Assembly: GCA_049724395.1 (NCBI GenBank)
Contig: JAUGWO010000005.1
Coordinates: forward strand, 53,362 to 117,361
Source: Spongospora subterranea f. sp. subterranea
Lineage: Eukaryota; Endomyxa: Phytomyxea; Phytomyxea; Plasmodiophorida
Direction of reading: 5' to 3'
Length of the DNA: 64,000 nt
Positions within the stretch are counted from its first letter, which is position 1, and each line of letters opens with the position of its first letter. The position numbers and the translations under genes are program-made. Below are positions 19,742 to 31,889 of this stretch, in pieces. The notes beneath the pieces are model-generated. The model saw only the letters and a list, made by a program, of their open reading frames with translations, searched no databases and had not been told where the DNA came from.

Positions 19742-22686
19742 CAGTAAATTTTTTTGATAAGCATTCTCATGATAAGGCCCGAACCCCGAAAAAAAGGGTT
19801 TAAGACCCCAAAGGCCGATTTTTGACCAGAAAAACAGGGTCTTATCACAAAAACTGACCAAAACGCGGGCAGATAGGGGTCTTATCACAAAAACTGATTA
19901 AATTTGTGCTGGGAGCTCTTGTACCAACGTCAGTCGTCAATCAGAATTCTATTAATAAAATCTCCGGATTCCGAAATCCAGTCGTCCCTCAAAACCCGAC
20001 AACAGTTGAATATTGGTCATACCTTTCAATGTCAGGATCCATTGTAGCTGCAATCCGGGATTTGGCAGATTTGCATGCCAACGGACTCATCACTGCTGAA
20101 GAGTTCCAAACTCTCAAGACAATCTCGATTGAGAAGCTGTCTGCAGCAATGCTACCTAGCAATGCCTCAAATTTATCGGCAGAAAATGGGGTCGCCGTAA
20201 CTGTCTCGTCAGGTTAAATAATTCTGGTCATTGGCAATCCGGGTACCCGTTTGACTTACATTTTAGTGCATCATGATGTAATTTCACACAATTACAGCAA
20301 AGCGGAAGCTGAAAGTTCACCAGCAGTACCTTCAGGTGCGCACAGTATATTTTCGTCAGGCAAAATGAATAACATTCCTTTTCTCAAAGGTTGCAGTAAA
20401 ACCTCGTAAGCCTCTTCTGCAGCAGACAAGTTTGCACGCCTTCTTTGGCCCATCAATTTTGACAGCGAAAGCCAGTGGCCAACAGTTTGTCTCTAAAAAC
20501 TGCCCTCGTTTCGCTCGAGATAGACATCAGTGTACTGACTGCAACAAATCCTTTCAAATGGCTCAAGCGCTGATTGCACATCGAAAAACGCACTCTATAA
20601 TGCAAGGTTGAGGAATTTTGATAATGATGATTATCCCTTGTCAACGAACATGTTTTGGAATTTGTTAGATTATGAAGGTGAGGTCCCGATTAGGAAAAAC
20701 GTCAGCAGAGGTCAAGAACGCCGCCGTCGGTACAGTTACGGGATGAAGTCTGAAATTTTAGAGAATATAGAGATTCTCCAAAAAGAGATGTCTTCACGGG
20801 CTGAGGCAGTACGCAGCGTGAGTAATTCCTCAGGGATTTCCAGTGATGTTTTGACGAAGTGGGTCAAGTCTGCTTCTGAAATCAGAAACATTGCGAGCTG
20901 CTCCTCTAATTCACGTAAACGAGGGCTATTCAATCGTCCTTGGCTCATTCATCTCAGAAGGTTAGAGGAAGAGTTGGGACGCGAGGTGCGACAACGTCGT
21001 CTTAATGGCCTAAAAGCCAATAAAACCTGGATCATATCCCGTGCTCGCCAACTGAGGAAAATACGTACTCTGATTCCCGATCAACATGTTGATCATATTC
21101 AGCTTTCTCGTTCCTGGTATTATTCTGGGTTTCTCCTCCGACAAGGGTTCTCGATCCGTCGATGGAGCAATCACAAGAAATTGGCAGCATCGCAAAGCAG
21201 TCCCGCGATTTTCAAGTTTCATCAGAATTTGTTTTCGCAATTTTCTCAGTCTCCGACCGTTGACACCAAGTATGGGTTTCACAAGCCATCCTTGGTATTC
21301 AACTTTGACCAGGTGCTCGAGCACATAATGCGAGAACCAGCTATTAACTCGTGTCTCCTAGGTCCCATTGCCTTTCATCTGTGAAGGTGATAAAAGAACA
21401 GTAGACAATAAGGGTGCTGAGCGTGTTTGGGTTCGGCAGCCACGTTCGGGTTATGAAAAACGGCAATGCACCTTGCATCTGACTCTTTGTGCGGATTCTC
21501 AAGCGCTGCAACCAAAGCCTATAATAATCTTTCGAGGTGCCGGGACCATGATTATGAATTCGAGCGAAACCAGTGATTGGGTGCTTTATCGCATTTTCAG
21601 ATTAAATGTGGAAATTAATGTGATTTATTGTTTTCTTTAGGATCCTCGCGTAAGTGTCCTGTTTCAGGCAAACGCGTGGGTAGACGGGCATACAGCAATC
21701 AATATCGCGAAATTATATCTACAAGACCCTGTTTTCCAACAGGATCGTGCAGAAAGCCGCCTATTTCTGTGTGATAACCTAGATGCACATCAAAACTCTG
21801 ATTTCTGCAGTTCAATGGAGAAGTTGGGCAAATTAATGTACTTCCCTCCAAACGTTTCAGATATGATTCAACCAAGTACATTTGTAAATTACTCATTTGT
21901 AAACAGTAATATGACCTAAATACTGTAGTCGATGCTGGAGCTGGACGGATGATGAAGTATCATGTCGCTCTTCAACTCGACAAAGAACTTGAAAACCCCG
22001 CTTTTCTATCCAAGTGGACTGATGGGAAATTCAGGGCTAGAGAGCGTCGTATCCTAATTACGAAGTGGGTTGGGAACGCCTTTGACGAAATAATCAAGCT
22101 TGGTCGCGTTCATCGATACTTCGAGAAAACAGGCTGCCTTTTAAGAATCGATGGCCAGCCTAATCGAATCAACATACAGGGTCTACCTGAATATCGGTTT
22201 GAACCGCAACCCAAATTTATCATCAATCTTTCATCAGAGGACGATGTGTCTGGTTCTGAGAGCAGTTTTACGGATGATGAGTCAAATTTTTCTGAAGGAG
22301 ACGATTCGGATGTCGAGTTAGTTAACGGTAACTCGTTTCCTCTCACAGCGACCCAGCTGAGGAAAAGAGTGTTATTATCCTGAAACTCAACGAGGAGCCA
22401 TGGGTACGTGGTATCATATGTCCTGACCGGGCAGCAGTACACATGAGGTTCCACAAGATTGTATTGTGGTTCTAATCAAAGAGATTTTGGATCCACAGGA
22501 ATCGCTGGGAACAGATAATTTTGAAGAACAAATTGGTATTGGGTCCTATTCATACTTTAAAAAATCGCAAGTAAAAATTCTCAAATAATTCCAAATGATA
22601 AGGCATTTTGGCATGAAACTGTTCTTGAATGATAAGGCCCCAAACCCCGATTCAAGGCCGTGGGGCCTTATCAAAAAAATTTACTG
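19742..22686 (+). mobile_element. pogo-type Tc1/mariner DNA transposon, apparently intact
   Basis: A 2,945-bp element bounded by a TA target duplication (19740-19741 and 22687-22688). The terminal inverted repeats are identical for 20 bp beginning CAGTAAATTTTTTTGA. Inside each end the motif TGATAAG recurs in both orientations (19753, 19770, 19841 and 19881 on the left; 22596, 22630 and 22668 on the right). On the left a 21-bp block repeats 40 bp apart at 19838 and 19878. These look like transposase-binding sites. The single gene within encodes a DDE transposase with no premature stop once introns are removed. A complete gene, matching TIRs and a clean TSD make this a candidate autonomous copy. 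Confidence 0.92.
20029..22383 (+). CDS. pogo-type DDE transposase with C2H2 finger and PIP-box-like motif
   Basis: Seven exons joined by six short GT-AG introns (20213-20297, 20336-20389, 20607-20668, 21313-21361, 21581-21640, 21876-21928). All phases agree, giving 663 residues. Order of parts: an N-terminal helical hairpin LADLHANGLITAEEF resembling a SHOCT motif; a basic KRKLK (possible nuclear signal); QTSLHAFF at 20423-20446, a match to the PCNA-interacting consensus Q-x-x-L-x-x-F-F; a C2H2 finger C-x2-C-x12-H-x3-H at about 20531-20593; a helix-turn-helix-like basic region; and the DDE core with NFDQVPLPF, SGYEKRQCTLHL, IIIFRGAG, FQANAWVDG, LFLCDNLDAH, PPNVSDMIQP and DAGAGRMMKY. The C-terminal tail is acidic and Ser-rich (residues about 590-640). 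The start is the first ATG in the exon 1 frame; upstream exons cannot be excluded. Confidence 0.9.
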
Positions 22687-23102
22687 TATACTGTCGCACA
22701 CGCACTTTTTGTTTGTCCCGAATAAATGTCGCATACAGTGCGGGCCTTCTTAACTCATCAACTTTCCGCAGGAGGCCACGGAGTTTTCAATTAGTATAGA
22801 TCGATAGATCTTGCCAAGATTTCTACAGTAGATTTTTCCAGTTCCCGCTGACATTTTACGCACTAAAGTCGAGAGAAAATAAATTCCAAATCGTTTTTTT
22901 TTTCAATTGACACATAATATCAACAAATCGACATTTTTTTCGAAATGTCACACCATAGCAACACATCGATGATGTTTTTTTGACACGCTATTGCAACACA
23001 TCAATGAGTTTTGTCACATAATGGAGAACTCATCTCGGCAAAAATCTTGTGTGGATAGTGATTGCGGGGTCTACGGTATAACCCATTCTTTGTGATATCA
23101 TC
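22687..23102. other. flank with an imperfect tandem motif upstream of ankyrin gene 1
   Basis: After the transposon there is about 200 bp of unremarkable sequence. Between about 22905 and 23020 a motif of the form GACACxxTAxxxCAACAxATCGATG recurs about three times, spaced roughly 40-50 bp and separated by T runs. It lies directly upstream of the ankyrin gene start at 23103 and is not obvious upstream of the second ankyrin copy, so it may be promoter-specific. No gene is seen. Confidence 0.4.
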
Positions 23103-26100
23103 ATGACAGGAACAGGTATTGCAGAGATTGTGATGATGATGATGATAATGAGGTCAGGGGTCTCAATGGCTGTCCAAACATCACAAGATGTCCTACATAC
23201 TGCATTAGAAAACGGGTCCATATCGAGTAATTTTGTTGAGTTATGCTGTAAACGACTAATCGGATTATCTAGAGATGAAATAGCTGAGAAATTGGCTTAT
23301 GAGATTGAGGGGGAGTTCATTAATCGCCCCTATACTGTTCCACTCAACGATATCATGTGGAGACATTTGAACGGAATGGTTTGAACATTATAGGAAGACT
23401 GATACAATATTACACTTATCAAAAACATTACAGGATAGGTCATTGACGCTTTGCACCACAACTATCAATATGGCACTTTATTACAACCGGTACACTAAAG
23501 GTGATAATTCTCTGTTTTCCAGGTCTTTGAACGTCAATAGGGAAAATGTCGCCAGCATTATAATAGACAGAGGGGCCAATTTATTGTTAACGGATCAATA
23601 TGGGAATACTCCATTGCACATCGCCGCTTTTCGGGGCCTGTATTATATTCCCCATCACATGGTATCACATCTTATCTCAACCGTTTATAGAAATAACGCC
23701 GTCATCAAGATCTTAATGATGACACCACAAGTTATTGATATCAAAAACTCGGCTGGTGATACCCCACTAAACATGGCAATTCTTTATCATCAGTTGGTCG
23801 CATATACTGTTTGATTTTGATCTCCTGTCAATGATTTCTACCGATTTATAGGAACCTAATTGTCAAGAGTCTGTTGGACAGAGGGGCCGATCCCATCATT
23901 ACTGACAGACATAGCAATACGCCATTGCACATTGCATTAAAGATTCACCTGTAAACTGCTCTAATCTGTTTATTTGTATGTCGAACACATCAAATTGAGG
24001 TCTCACAGGAGTGAAGGGATCATTTTAAATATAATTGATGCGATGGGGCGAAAAACGGTCGATATTCTTAACCAGAATGGGATGACGGACCCTTCTGTGT
24101 CTTCAAGTGGCAAAATATTTCATAATGACCTGTATAGTGTTAACCGGTCTGTCGAAGTCATTTAAATCGCTGATTTGATCTCCAAGGAGTCCATGTGCCC
24201 ATCATGGCGCGACATCGGAAATAATCAATCTCAAAAACGATTTTGGAGAAACTGCTCTCTTTGATGCCCTTATTGGTTTCCGGTTGGTCAAGATCTATTG
24301 TTTGATCTTATTTGCGCCATCAAATTTAACTTTCCTTTTCCCCAGTTGTCATATCTTTCAAATTCTGTTGGACAAAGGGGCCGATCCATCTATAATGAAC
24401 AATTATGGGAACACCCCATTTCACATTAGAATGCCGTCTGCATGGTATATCGCCCACATCTCACCCAATATCAAAGTTGGTACTAATGTGCTCACAGGAC
24501 AAATGAAATCATTCTCTCATGCATACAACATATTACTGTCAACCACCGGAACAACAAAGGGTCCACACTGCTCCATACGGCTATATTGTATAAACGGTTG
24601 GTCGTAATTTTGTTCTTTGACACAGTTCTGCGCCTCAGAAAACTTTTCATTTAGAGGAGTTGTTGTCGAAAATCTGTTGAGCAGAGGGGCCGATCCCTCT
24701 ATAACGGATAATAACGGGAACACCCCATTTCATTTCGATATGCCATCTGAATTGTAATTGCACCAAATCTCACCAATCAGCAAAGTTTTTACTAATGTAA
24801 TGTGGTCACAGGACAGACGAAATCATTCTCTCATGCATACAACGTATGAATTTCAGCGACCGGAACAACAATGGAGCAACACTCCTCCAAACTGCTATAT
24901 ACTGTAAACGGTTGGTCGTAATTTTGTTCCTTGACACAGATCAGCGCCAAAAACAAACTGTTGATTTTAGGGAGGTTGTGGTCAAAGGTTTGTTGGATAG
25001 AGGGGCCAATCCCATCATTGCTGATCACAAAGGCCTTACAGCACTGCACCTCGCAATTGACCATGGCCTGTATACTGCACTGATATTTCAATATACCATG
25101 AATTCTGATTGAAGTTTCACAGAAGTCAGCAGATCATCATTCATATCATTCATGCGTGGAGGCCAAAACCATCTGACCTTCTGCTACAAAGTGGCATCAC
25201 GGAACGCTTTTATGCGAGTATAATTCACAAATTGATTGATCGTGGCCTGTATATTGCTTCAATGTAAATCCAGCACATTTAAGTGGCTGATTTGATCCTA
25301 CAGAAACAAAGACGTCGTTATTGAAGTACTTAATCTGTCATGCGGAATAATCAATCTGCGGGCCCACGATGGGCGAACTGCTCTTTTTATGGCAGCTGGG
25401 CGTAGGTTGGTCAAATTCACTGTCTAGGTCTCATCAGCTCTTTCAGCTTTTTTCTTATCTACAGTGCTGGTACCGCCCAAATTCTGTTGGAGAACGGTGC
25501 CGATCCCACCATTACGGATAAATGTCACCGATGGCCATTTCAGGGCTCATACAAGTAAATTGATGCAATTGCACAAAATATTCAAATATTCCCTGAAGTG
25601 ATGACAGGACCGACGAAGTCTTCATCTCAATGATACAAAACGTTGATGTCAACCACCGATACATTGATGGGTCCACAATTCTCCATCTTGCTATTAGGCT
25701 TCGTCGGTTGGGCGTGATTTGTTTTGGACAATGAACTGCCCTTCAATTCAACTGATTTGTAAGGGATGTGGTGGTCAAGTATCTGTTGGATAAAGGCGCC
25801 GATCCGACTATTGCTGACAATTCTGGAAATACAGCACTGCATCGTGCAATATTCAGTAATGTGTATGCTGTTCAATTGCTAATATTCTTGTATCTGATTG
25901 GAATCTCACAGAAATCAGCAAATAATCATTCAGATACTTGATGCGGCGCGGCATAAAGCGGTCGATAATCTGGGCCAGGAAGGAATTACCCAAATTTCTG
26001 GGTTCTTGAATGGAAAAGTGAATCATGATGATCGGTATCTCTTCAAATGTGGGCTCATTCAAGTCACTGAATTTAACTCACAGGCAGATTGGCGCCTGCG

Positions 26101-27167
26101 AAATAATCAATCTGAGGAACCACAAGGGTCAAACTGCTCTCTTATTAGCCATTAGTTTTTCAAGGTTGGCAAAGTTTACTATCTGGATCTGAAATGTCAA
26201 TAATGGGGTTTTGTCGCAGTCACCAAATCGCCCAACTGTTGTGTGAAAGAGGTGCTGACCCGCACTTAGCGGATAATGATGGGAACACACCCTTGCATTT
26301 CGATATGCCTGGATTCATGTAAATTGCTCAATCTTCAAAATATTCAAACATGATTTGAAGTGCTCACAGGACAGACGAATTTATCATTTCAACCATCAAA
26401 AACATGGATATCAACTGCCACAACAATGATGGAGACACTCTTCTCCATAAAGCTGCTATATATAATCGGTTGGTCGTAATTCGTATTTGACACTGATCAT
26501 CATCTCAATAACAATGATTTGTTAGGGAAAACGTTATCAAGGGTCTGTTGGATAGAGGCGCCAATCCCATGGCTCGTAACTATTACAAGAAGACGGTTCT
26601 GCACCTTGCAGTATTGCATAACCTGTACACTGATCGAGTTTCGATATATTGTCAAATAATCTGAATTATATCTCACAGAAGTGAGCAGATCGTAATCGAT
26701 ATAATTGAAGCAAAAGCTCTTCGTCAAGTGTATCAGGATAACCTGACGGGACAGCTCGGGTTCTTTGGTGGATTGCTGAGTCTTTGTGGCCTGTCCATGT
26801 TCGCACATTTGTCTAAAACATCGAAATCGCTGAATGGATCTCACAGGAATCTGCAAGACATTTTCTGTGGCACGTGGGACAAACAACTACTCAACATCCA
26901 AACCTTGTGTGGCCAAACTGCTCTGCATTTGGCAGTTTCGCAACAGCGGTTGGGCAAATCACGCCTGATCAGCCACCTTTTATTGTTTGACTAATCTGAC
27001 TAAATTTCAGGGTCGACCTGGTTCGGGTTCTTTTGAATAGAGGCGCCTGCCGCACCTTCAAGGCTTATGGCAAAACAGCGCTGGAGTTGGCAATGAGAAA
27101 GAAAGAGACAAACAGTACACCAGTCGCCGCCACAATTGTTGACCTTTTTCGAAAACAGTGGCCTTGA
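23103..27167 (+). CDS. ankyrin-repeat protein, many short introns (copy 1)
   Basis: Starts MTGTGIAEIVMMMM at 23103. Exon 1 ends in a non-repeat helical region (LSRDEIAEKLAYEIEGEF). Splicing then gives LCTTTINMALYYNR joined to SLNVNRENVASIIIDRGANL. About a dozen ankyrin repeats follow, typically one exon per repeat, with hallmarks such as YGNTPLHIAA, LLDRGADP, NTPFHIRMPS, GLTALHLAIDHGL and AYGKTALELAM. The last exon ends at a TGA at 27165-27167. Several downstream exons look weak, so the exact exon set is not established. Ankyrin arrays bind proteins; no catalytic domain is seen and the partner is unknown. The inverted paralogue lies at 41316-45414. Confidence 0.75.
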
Positions 27168-27239
27168 AGTGCATTGTATAAAACGGCTGCTCTTTAGGCA
27201 GATTTCACTCGGTCCACGTATTGACCCAACCATTCTTTA

Positions 27240-30200
27240 ACAAACGATATTATGAGTACCGTTATTAATGGCAAGTCTCTGTACATCGTAATGTATTGAA
27301 CCATTGAAGGCTACACAATAATATCGATCAGTACTGTGTAGAATCATACAAACGACAAACATACTCTCGCTATGACAGTATCTGTAAACCGCAAATCGAT
27401 AACGCCGCTTCGGACATTGTATGCTGATCCCAGCTGCTTCATGAACTTGGTCATGGCGTCTTTGTCCTTGCCAAAAGGCTCTTCACAGCATTTTTCAACT
27501 ACGTCCCGAACCCTAATTTGGGACCGTAATGACCCCTCAACCACGGATCAGTTTGGCAAAAATCTCAGAGACTTGGGAACCTATAAAAAACATGTTGGAA
27601 GACGTACCAGCTATGACAGAGCGGTGGCTGAAGGCTGCGAAAACGAGAACCGCGCGCGACCTGGGGATTCCCGTTCAAGGCTTCAAGCGGATGGGGAAGT
27701 GTAATCCGTCCGTGTGAGGATTATGATCATTGCCCGCAGCAGGACATCGAAGAGTCGAGGCGACATTAGAAGCCGTGAAAGCAAGGTTCTGGTGGAAAAA
27801 CATGAGAAACGATATCCTGAAATTTGCACGGGAGAAAGACGAACGACGCACAACGAAAGAATCAATGCGACCAGTTTGCTACTGTCGATTGAACCGAAGC
27901 TATTACAAGTCATCTGCGAATTACGTATTCGAGATGTACCAGAAGACCAAGTGACTGACGATCACCTTGAGCTCTATCTGAAGAAGCTTCTGAAGCCTAA
28001 AGATGCTGTTTATGACATTGAGCAGATCGTTAGGGAGCAGCTGAAGTACGATATATCCATATCTGATGCCGATGCAAGACTGATGAAGTTGTTTATGGAT
28101 TTCAATGAGATCGTCGAGAAGGAGGGTTTAGCCGAAATGTTCAAGGATGAACCCGGGATGAAAATGAAAGCTAAGCTAATTATCGAAGCTCTGCGGCCTG
28201 AGGCGGTGCGAAGGATGGCGCTGAAGTTCAACCATCGAAAAGCTCGCAAAGACTGCCGAGAGTTGTTCGACGTACTTCTAAGAATCGTTACAAACCAGGA
28301 CGAGGTTCATCGGGCATCGCATCCACACGGTGGCGAACGCCACATAAAAGGGGATCAGGAGAAACAGGACAAGAAGTCTAACGGTCACGAGTCCACTAGG
28401 GTGATTAACAGAGGGGCTTCAAACAATGTCACGAGCAAGTACTGGAAGGATTCATGGAAGCCAAGGACAGAGAAGCCTACTGATGGATGTCTGAAATGTG
28501 GAGGGGCCCACTGGCTTTCTGAATGCCAGCAGAGAATCACCAAGGAAGAGCGGGAAAAGTTAATCGCCGAATTCAAGAACAAGAAGGCGTTGGGCAAAGT
28601 GGAGACTCGAGCGGAGAAGTTACGCGTCGAGAAGAGGAAGAAACAGTCGGGGTTTTGGACAAGGGTGCCAGTATCCAACTCAACTTGATAGTGGGGAGGA
28701 TCATACATATATTCCAGGGTCGTTGCTGAAGGAGATTCAAAGCAAGAACCCTAAAGTGTAGCTCGTCCATCAAGTGATCAAGGTTCAGTTCGCGGCGAAA
28801 AGGGCCAGCTGTGATGGAATTGCGCCGATTGTCAGGGGATTCGTTGATATCCCTGTCACTATCGGGACGGCGGTTGGAGACATCACACTGCCACTAGTGC
28901 GATGCTGGGTTATGGATGCAGAGATGGAAACTGTTTTAATTGAAAGGCCGGTGCTTACCTGTCTGGGGATCGATCCGACGACAGCGCTTGAGAAATTGAT
29001 CCGACATCAAACTGAGGATAGCGAAGCTGAAAGCTACGCCGCCGCAAAGATATTAATTGCAGCAGATGACGATATGAAGGCTGACCACACTGGCGAAGGC
29101 TCAGAGGATCTCGAGGATGCGAAGCGAGAGATGATTAGACGGACCGGTGGGAATGGTGCCGATGACGCGACGATGGAAGCCCTGAAGGCAATCATTGATC
29201 AAGTTCCCGATCTGTTTCGAGTTCGTTTGGGAGCCGACCCTCCGGCCAATGTCCGACCGATAAGAATCCATCTTAAGGAAGGGTCACGGCCGCGAAGATG
29301 CAAGCCGAGACGACACCCTCTTAGGTACTCTGACTTTCTACGTGAATTTGTGAAGGAACTGGAAACTAACGGTTATGTTTATAGAAACATCCGATCAAGA
29401 TACACCTCATCAGTGCTGTTAGTCCCGAAACCTAACAATCGTGGATACCGAATGACGGTGGACCTCCGAGGAATCAATGCAGACACCGAACCTGTAGCCT
29501 GGCCGATGTCGTCACTGGAAATCGTGATGGGGCGACTATAGCCGGGGCCAGTTACTTCGCAACGCTGGACGCTTACAAAGGGTATCGGCAGTTCCCTCTT
29601 GCAGAAGAATCACAGGAGCTACTGTCATTTATGACTGATGAAGACGTCTACACACCGACTAGAGTGGTTCAGGGAGCCACAGATGCTGTCGCATGCTTCC
29701 AAGCGGGGATGCAGGAGGCACTTGGTGTCTATCTTCATAAGAACACCCTGTTGTGGATCGATGATTTGTTAATTTTTGCACCTACTGTTCAAGAGTCGCT
29801 TGAAAATTTACGTCTGGTGTTTAAGCGTTTGGACTTATTCGGGATAAAGTTGAATGCACGTCGCTGTGATTAATTTAACCGGGAAGTCCATTGGTGTGGG
29901 AGAATTATCTCTGGTACAGGCATTCGATTCGACCCGACCCTACGCTGGTTGAATCATTGAAAAATATGGAGGAGCCGCAGAACGATGGAGAACTGCAGCA
30001 GTTTATCTGTGCATTAGGATGGCTCCGGTCGCCATTCCTGAGTTCACGAAGCATATCCATTTCTTACAAGAAGCGAAAAATGAAGCTATTGAAGATCGCT
30101 TGGTCTAGTAAGAGGAATGTGATGAACAAGGTAAAACTATCGGAGATAGGATGGGATGAGCAGCATCGACACAGCTTCCAACACGCAAAAGAGGTTGTGG

Positions 30201-31190
30201 CCAACGTTGTGGAGCTGGCACATCCAGATGCCGACAAACCGTTCTGTTTATTTACTGACGCTAGCGACCAACATTGGGCCGTCGTGCTGACACAAGTGCC
30301 AGAAGAGGATATTGGCCTGGAGGATATTAGTTAACAGCGACATGCGACATTGGTTTTTCTTAGCGGAAGGGGCGTCCCTCCTATGGTCGACGATTGAGAA
30401 AGAGGCATTCCCAATCATCGAGGCGGTTGGGCGTTTAAGACATTTTCTGTTAAGAGAGAAAGGATTCGTGATATTCACGGATCATCGAAACCTAGTGTAT
30501 ATCTTGGACCCGTCGGAAAGGGCAAGCGAGAAGGGAAGGCACCTTTGCGACAGGCTCGAGCGGTGGGCCACCAAACTTTTAGCTTACAAGTATAGCATTC
30601 GTCATATTTCAGGATCTGACAACGTATGGGCTGATCTACTAACGCGATGGGCACAACATGCAGAGATGGAAGGCCGAGCCGCTGCTATTGAAGATGTTTC
30701 AATCAATCAAAGGGTTCGACCTTTGCATGTGACTACGTTTGTCTGGCCCGATCTGGGCGAAATTATGGCGATTCAGAACGTGTACAAGGAGCATATTTTC
30801 AGCGATACCATGAAAGACGGTGTACATGCCGATAATAACGATGTCTTCAAGACCGCGAAAGGGAAGATTTGGATTCCATCAGAAGAGTTGGCAGTGAGGA
30901 TTATGATCATTGCCCACAGCAGCAGCGCAGGACATCGAAGAGTCGAGGCGACATTGCCGTGAAAGCAAGGTTCTGGTGGAAAAACATAAAAAACGATATC
31001 CTGAAATTTGTACGGGAGTGCTTACATTGTGAAGCGAACAAAGGAACTGTGATACCGAGGCCATTTGGGGAAGCATTACATGCAGACCGACCTAATAAGC
31101 TGTTACATTACGATTTTCTTTTCATGGACAAGATGAAGGCGAAGGGCGACACCCCCAATTTCAGCGAAGAAGTCTCAATAAAATGATGTT
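27240..31190 (+). mobile_element. Ty3/gypsy retrotransposon fossil, broken
   Basis: Recognisable parts in order: a gag-like region with a zinc knuckle (CLKCGGAHWLSEC near 28490); a protease-like segment; reverse transcriptase with YRMTVDLRGIN and, further on, NTLLWIDDLLIF near 29745; RNase H with FTDASDQHWAV near 30250 and ISGSDNVWADLLTRW near 30630; and the start of integrase with an H2C2-type zinc segment ending CLHCEANKGT near 31030. No flanking LTRs were found and the integrase core is missing. It is a broken copy with roughly half a dozen breaks. A piece of the integrase zinc segment also appears upstream of the gag region. Probably old. Confidence 0.85.
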
Positions 31191-31259
31191 ATGGGGATAT
31201 TTCTGGCCACATCGTTCTCAACACAGTATCCATTGCACGTCTAACGTCATTGCCGTTTC

Positions 31260-31526
31260 ATGTCGGAGTCGTTTATCGATCAGCTGAAGGAGATGAACGC
31301 CCTGCTCAATGCCGGCGCGATTGACGAATCAGAGGTCTCCGCGTTGAATCGCTCGATAATTGGTCGTGTGGTTGGCACACTGCCCTCAGATCCAGCCGCC
31401 TTGACCGCACCTGCACTTCCTTTCGTCCTATCGTCACCTAATCTGTCGGTGGCCTGGCGGGTCTGCCTCTTCGACCAGAAGGAAGTCGAGCTGGGATTTA
31501 ACCAAGTTAGAATCGTCCAGGAATAG
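31260..31526 (+). CDS. SHOCT-like N-terminal fragment of a second pogo-like transposase
   Basis: An 88-codon frame starting MSESFIDQLKEMNALLNAG. The helical hairpin LKEMNALLNAGAIDESEVS and the following LPSDPAAL correspond in position and pattern to LADLHANGLITAEEF and MLPSNASNL at the start of the pogo transposase at 20029. Together with the transposase C-terminal pieces downstream (31900-32690), it suggests the remains of a related element whose DDE core has been lost. The similarity is patchy, so an unrelated SHOCT-like small protein is possible. Confidence 0.45.
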   Translation: MSESFIDQLKEMNALLNAGAIDESEVSALNRSIIGRVVGTLPSDPAALTAPALPFVLSSPNLSVAWRVCLFDQKEVELGFNQVRIVQE

Positions 31527-31529
31527 TGA

Positions 31530-31861
31530 TTGTTTCGATTGACTCTCGGTTGAAGTCGATGGAATGAGTTCAACAAAATTGCTAAAAAATCATCTTTTAC
31601 AACAAGGACATAGGCGTACTTGTGCGACCATGATGTTTTTGGCTTTATGATAAATGAAAAATCATAGTGGATCACGTCATTTGGCTTAGACCGATGTGTC
31701 GCATAGCCAAAAGGGCGAGGAACTACTTTTCCTTTCAAACGCACACAATGGAGGCACTTGTCAACAAAATTTTGAATGGATGTTTCGCTGAGGGCCAAAA
31801 AAAACAATTTCAAAATTGCTGCCTTTGTCCGCTCGAAACTTTGGTGCCCGAGATTCCACAA
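31530..31861 (-). mobile_element. Ty3/gypsy integrase fragment (fossil)
   Basis: The minus strand reads GHQSFERTKAAIL, a zinc-segment ending CLHCVRLKGKVVPRPFG, and NDVIHYDFSF, matching the H2C2 region and the start of the integrase core of Ty3/gypsy elements. It is related to, but distinct from, the integrase piece of the fossil at 27240-31190. It lies inside the pogo-like remnants, so it probably inserted there. Broken and short. Confidence 0.75.
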
Positions 31862-31889
31862 TGAGCAATGATACGAATGCGCAAACGGA

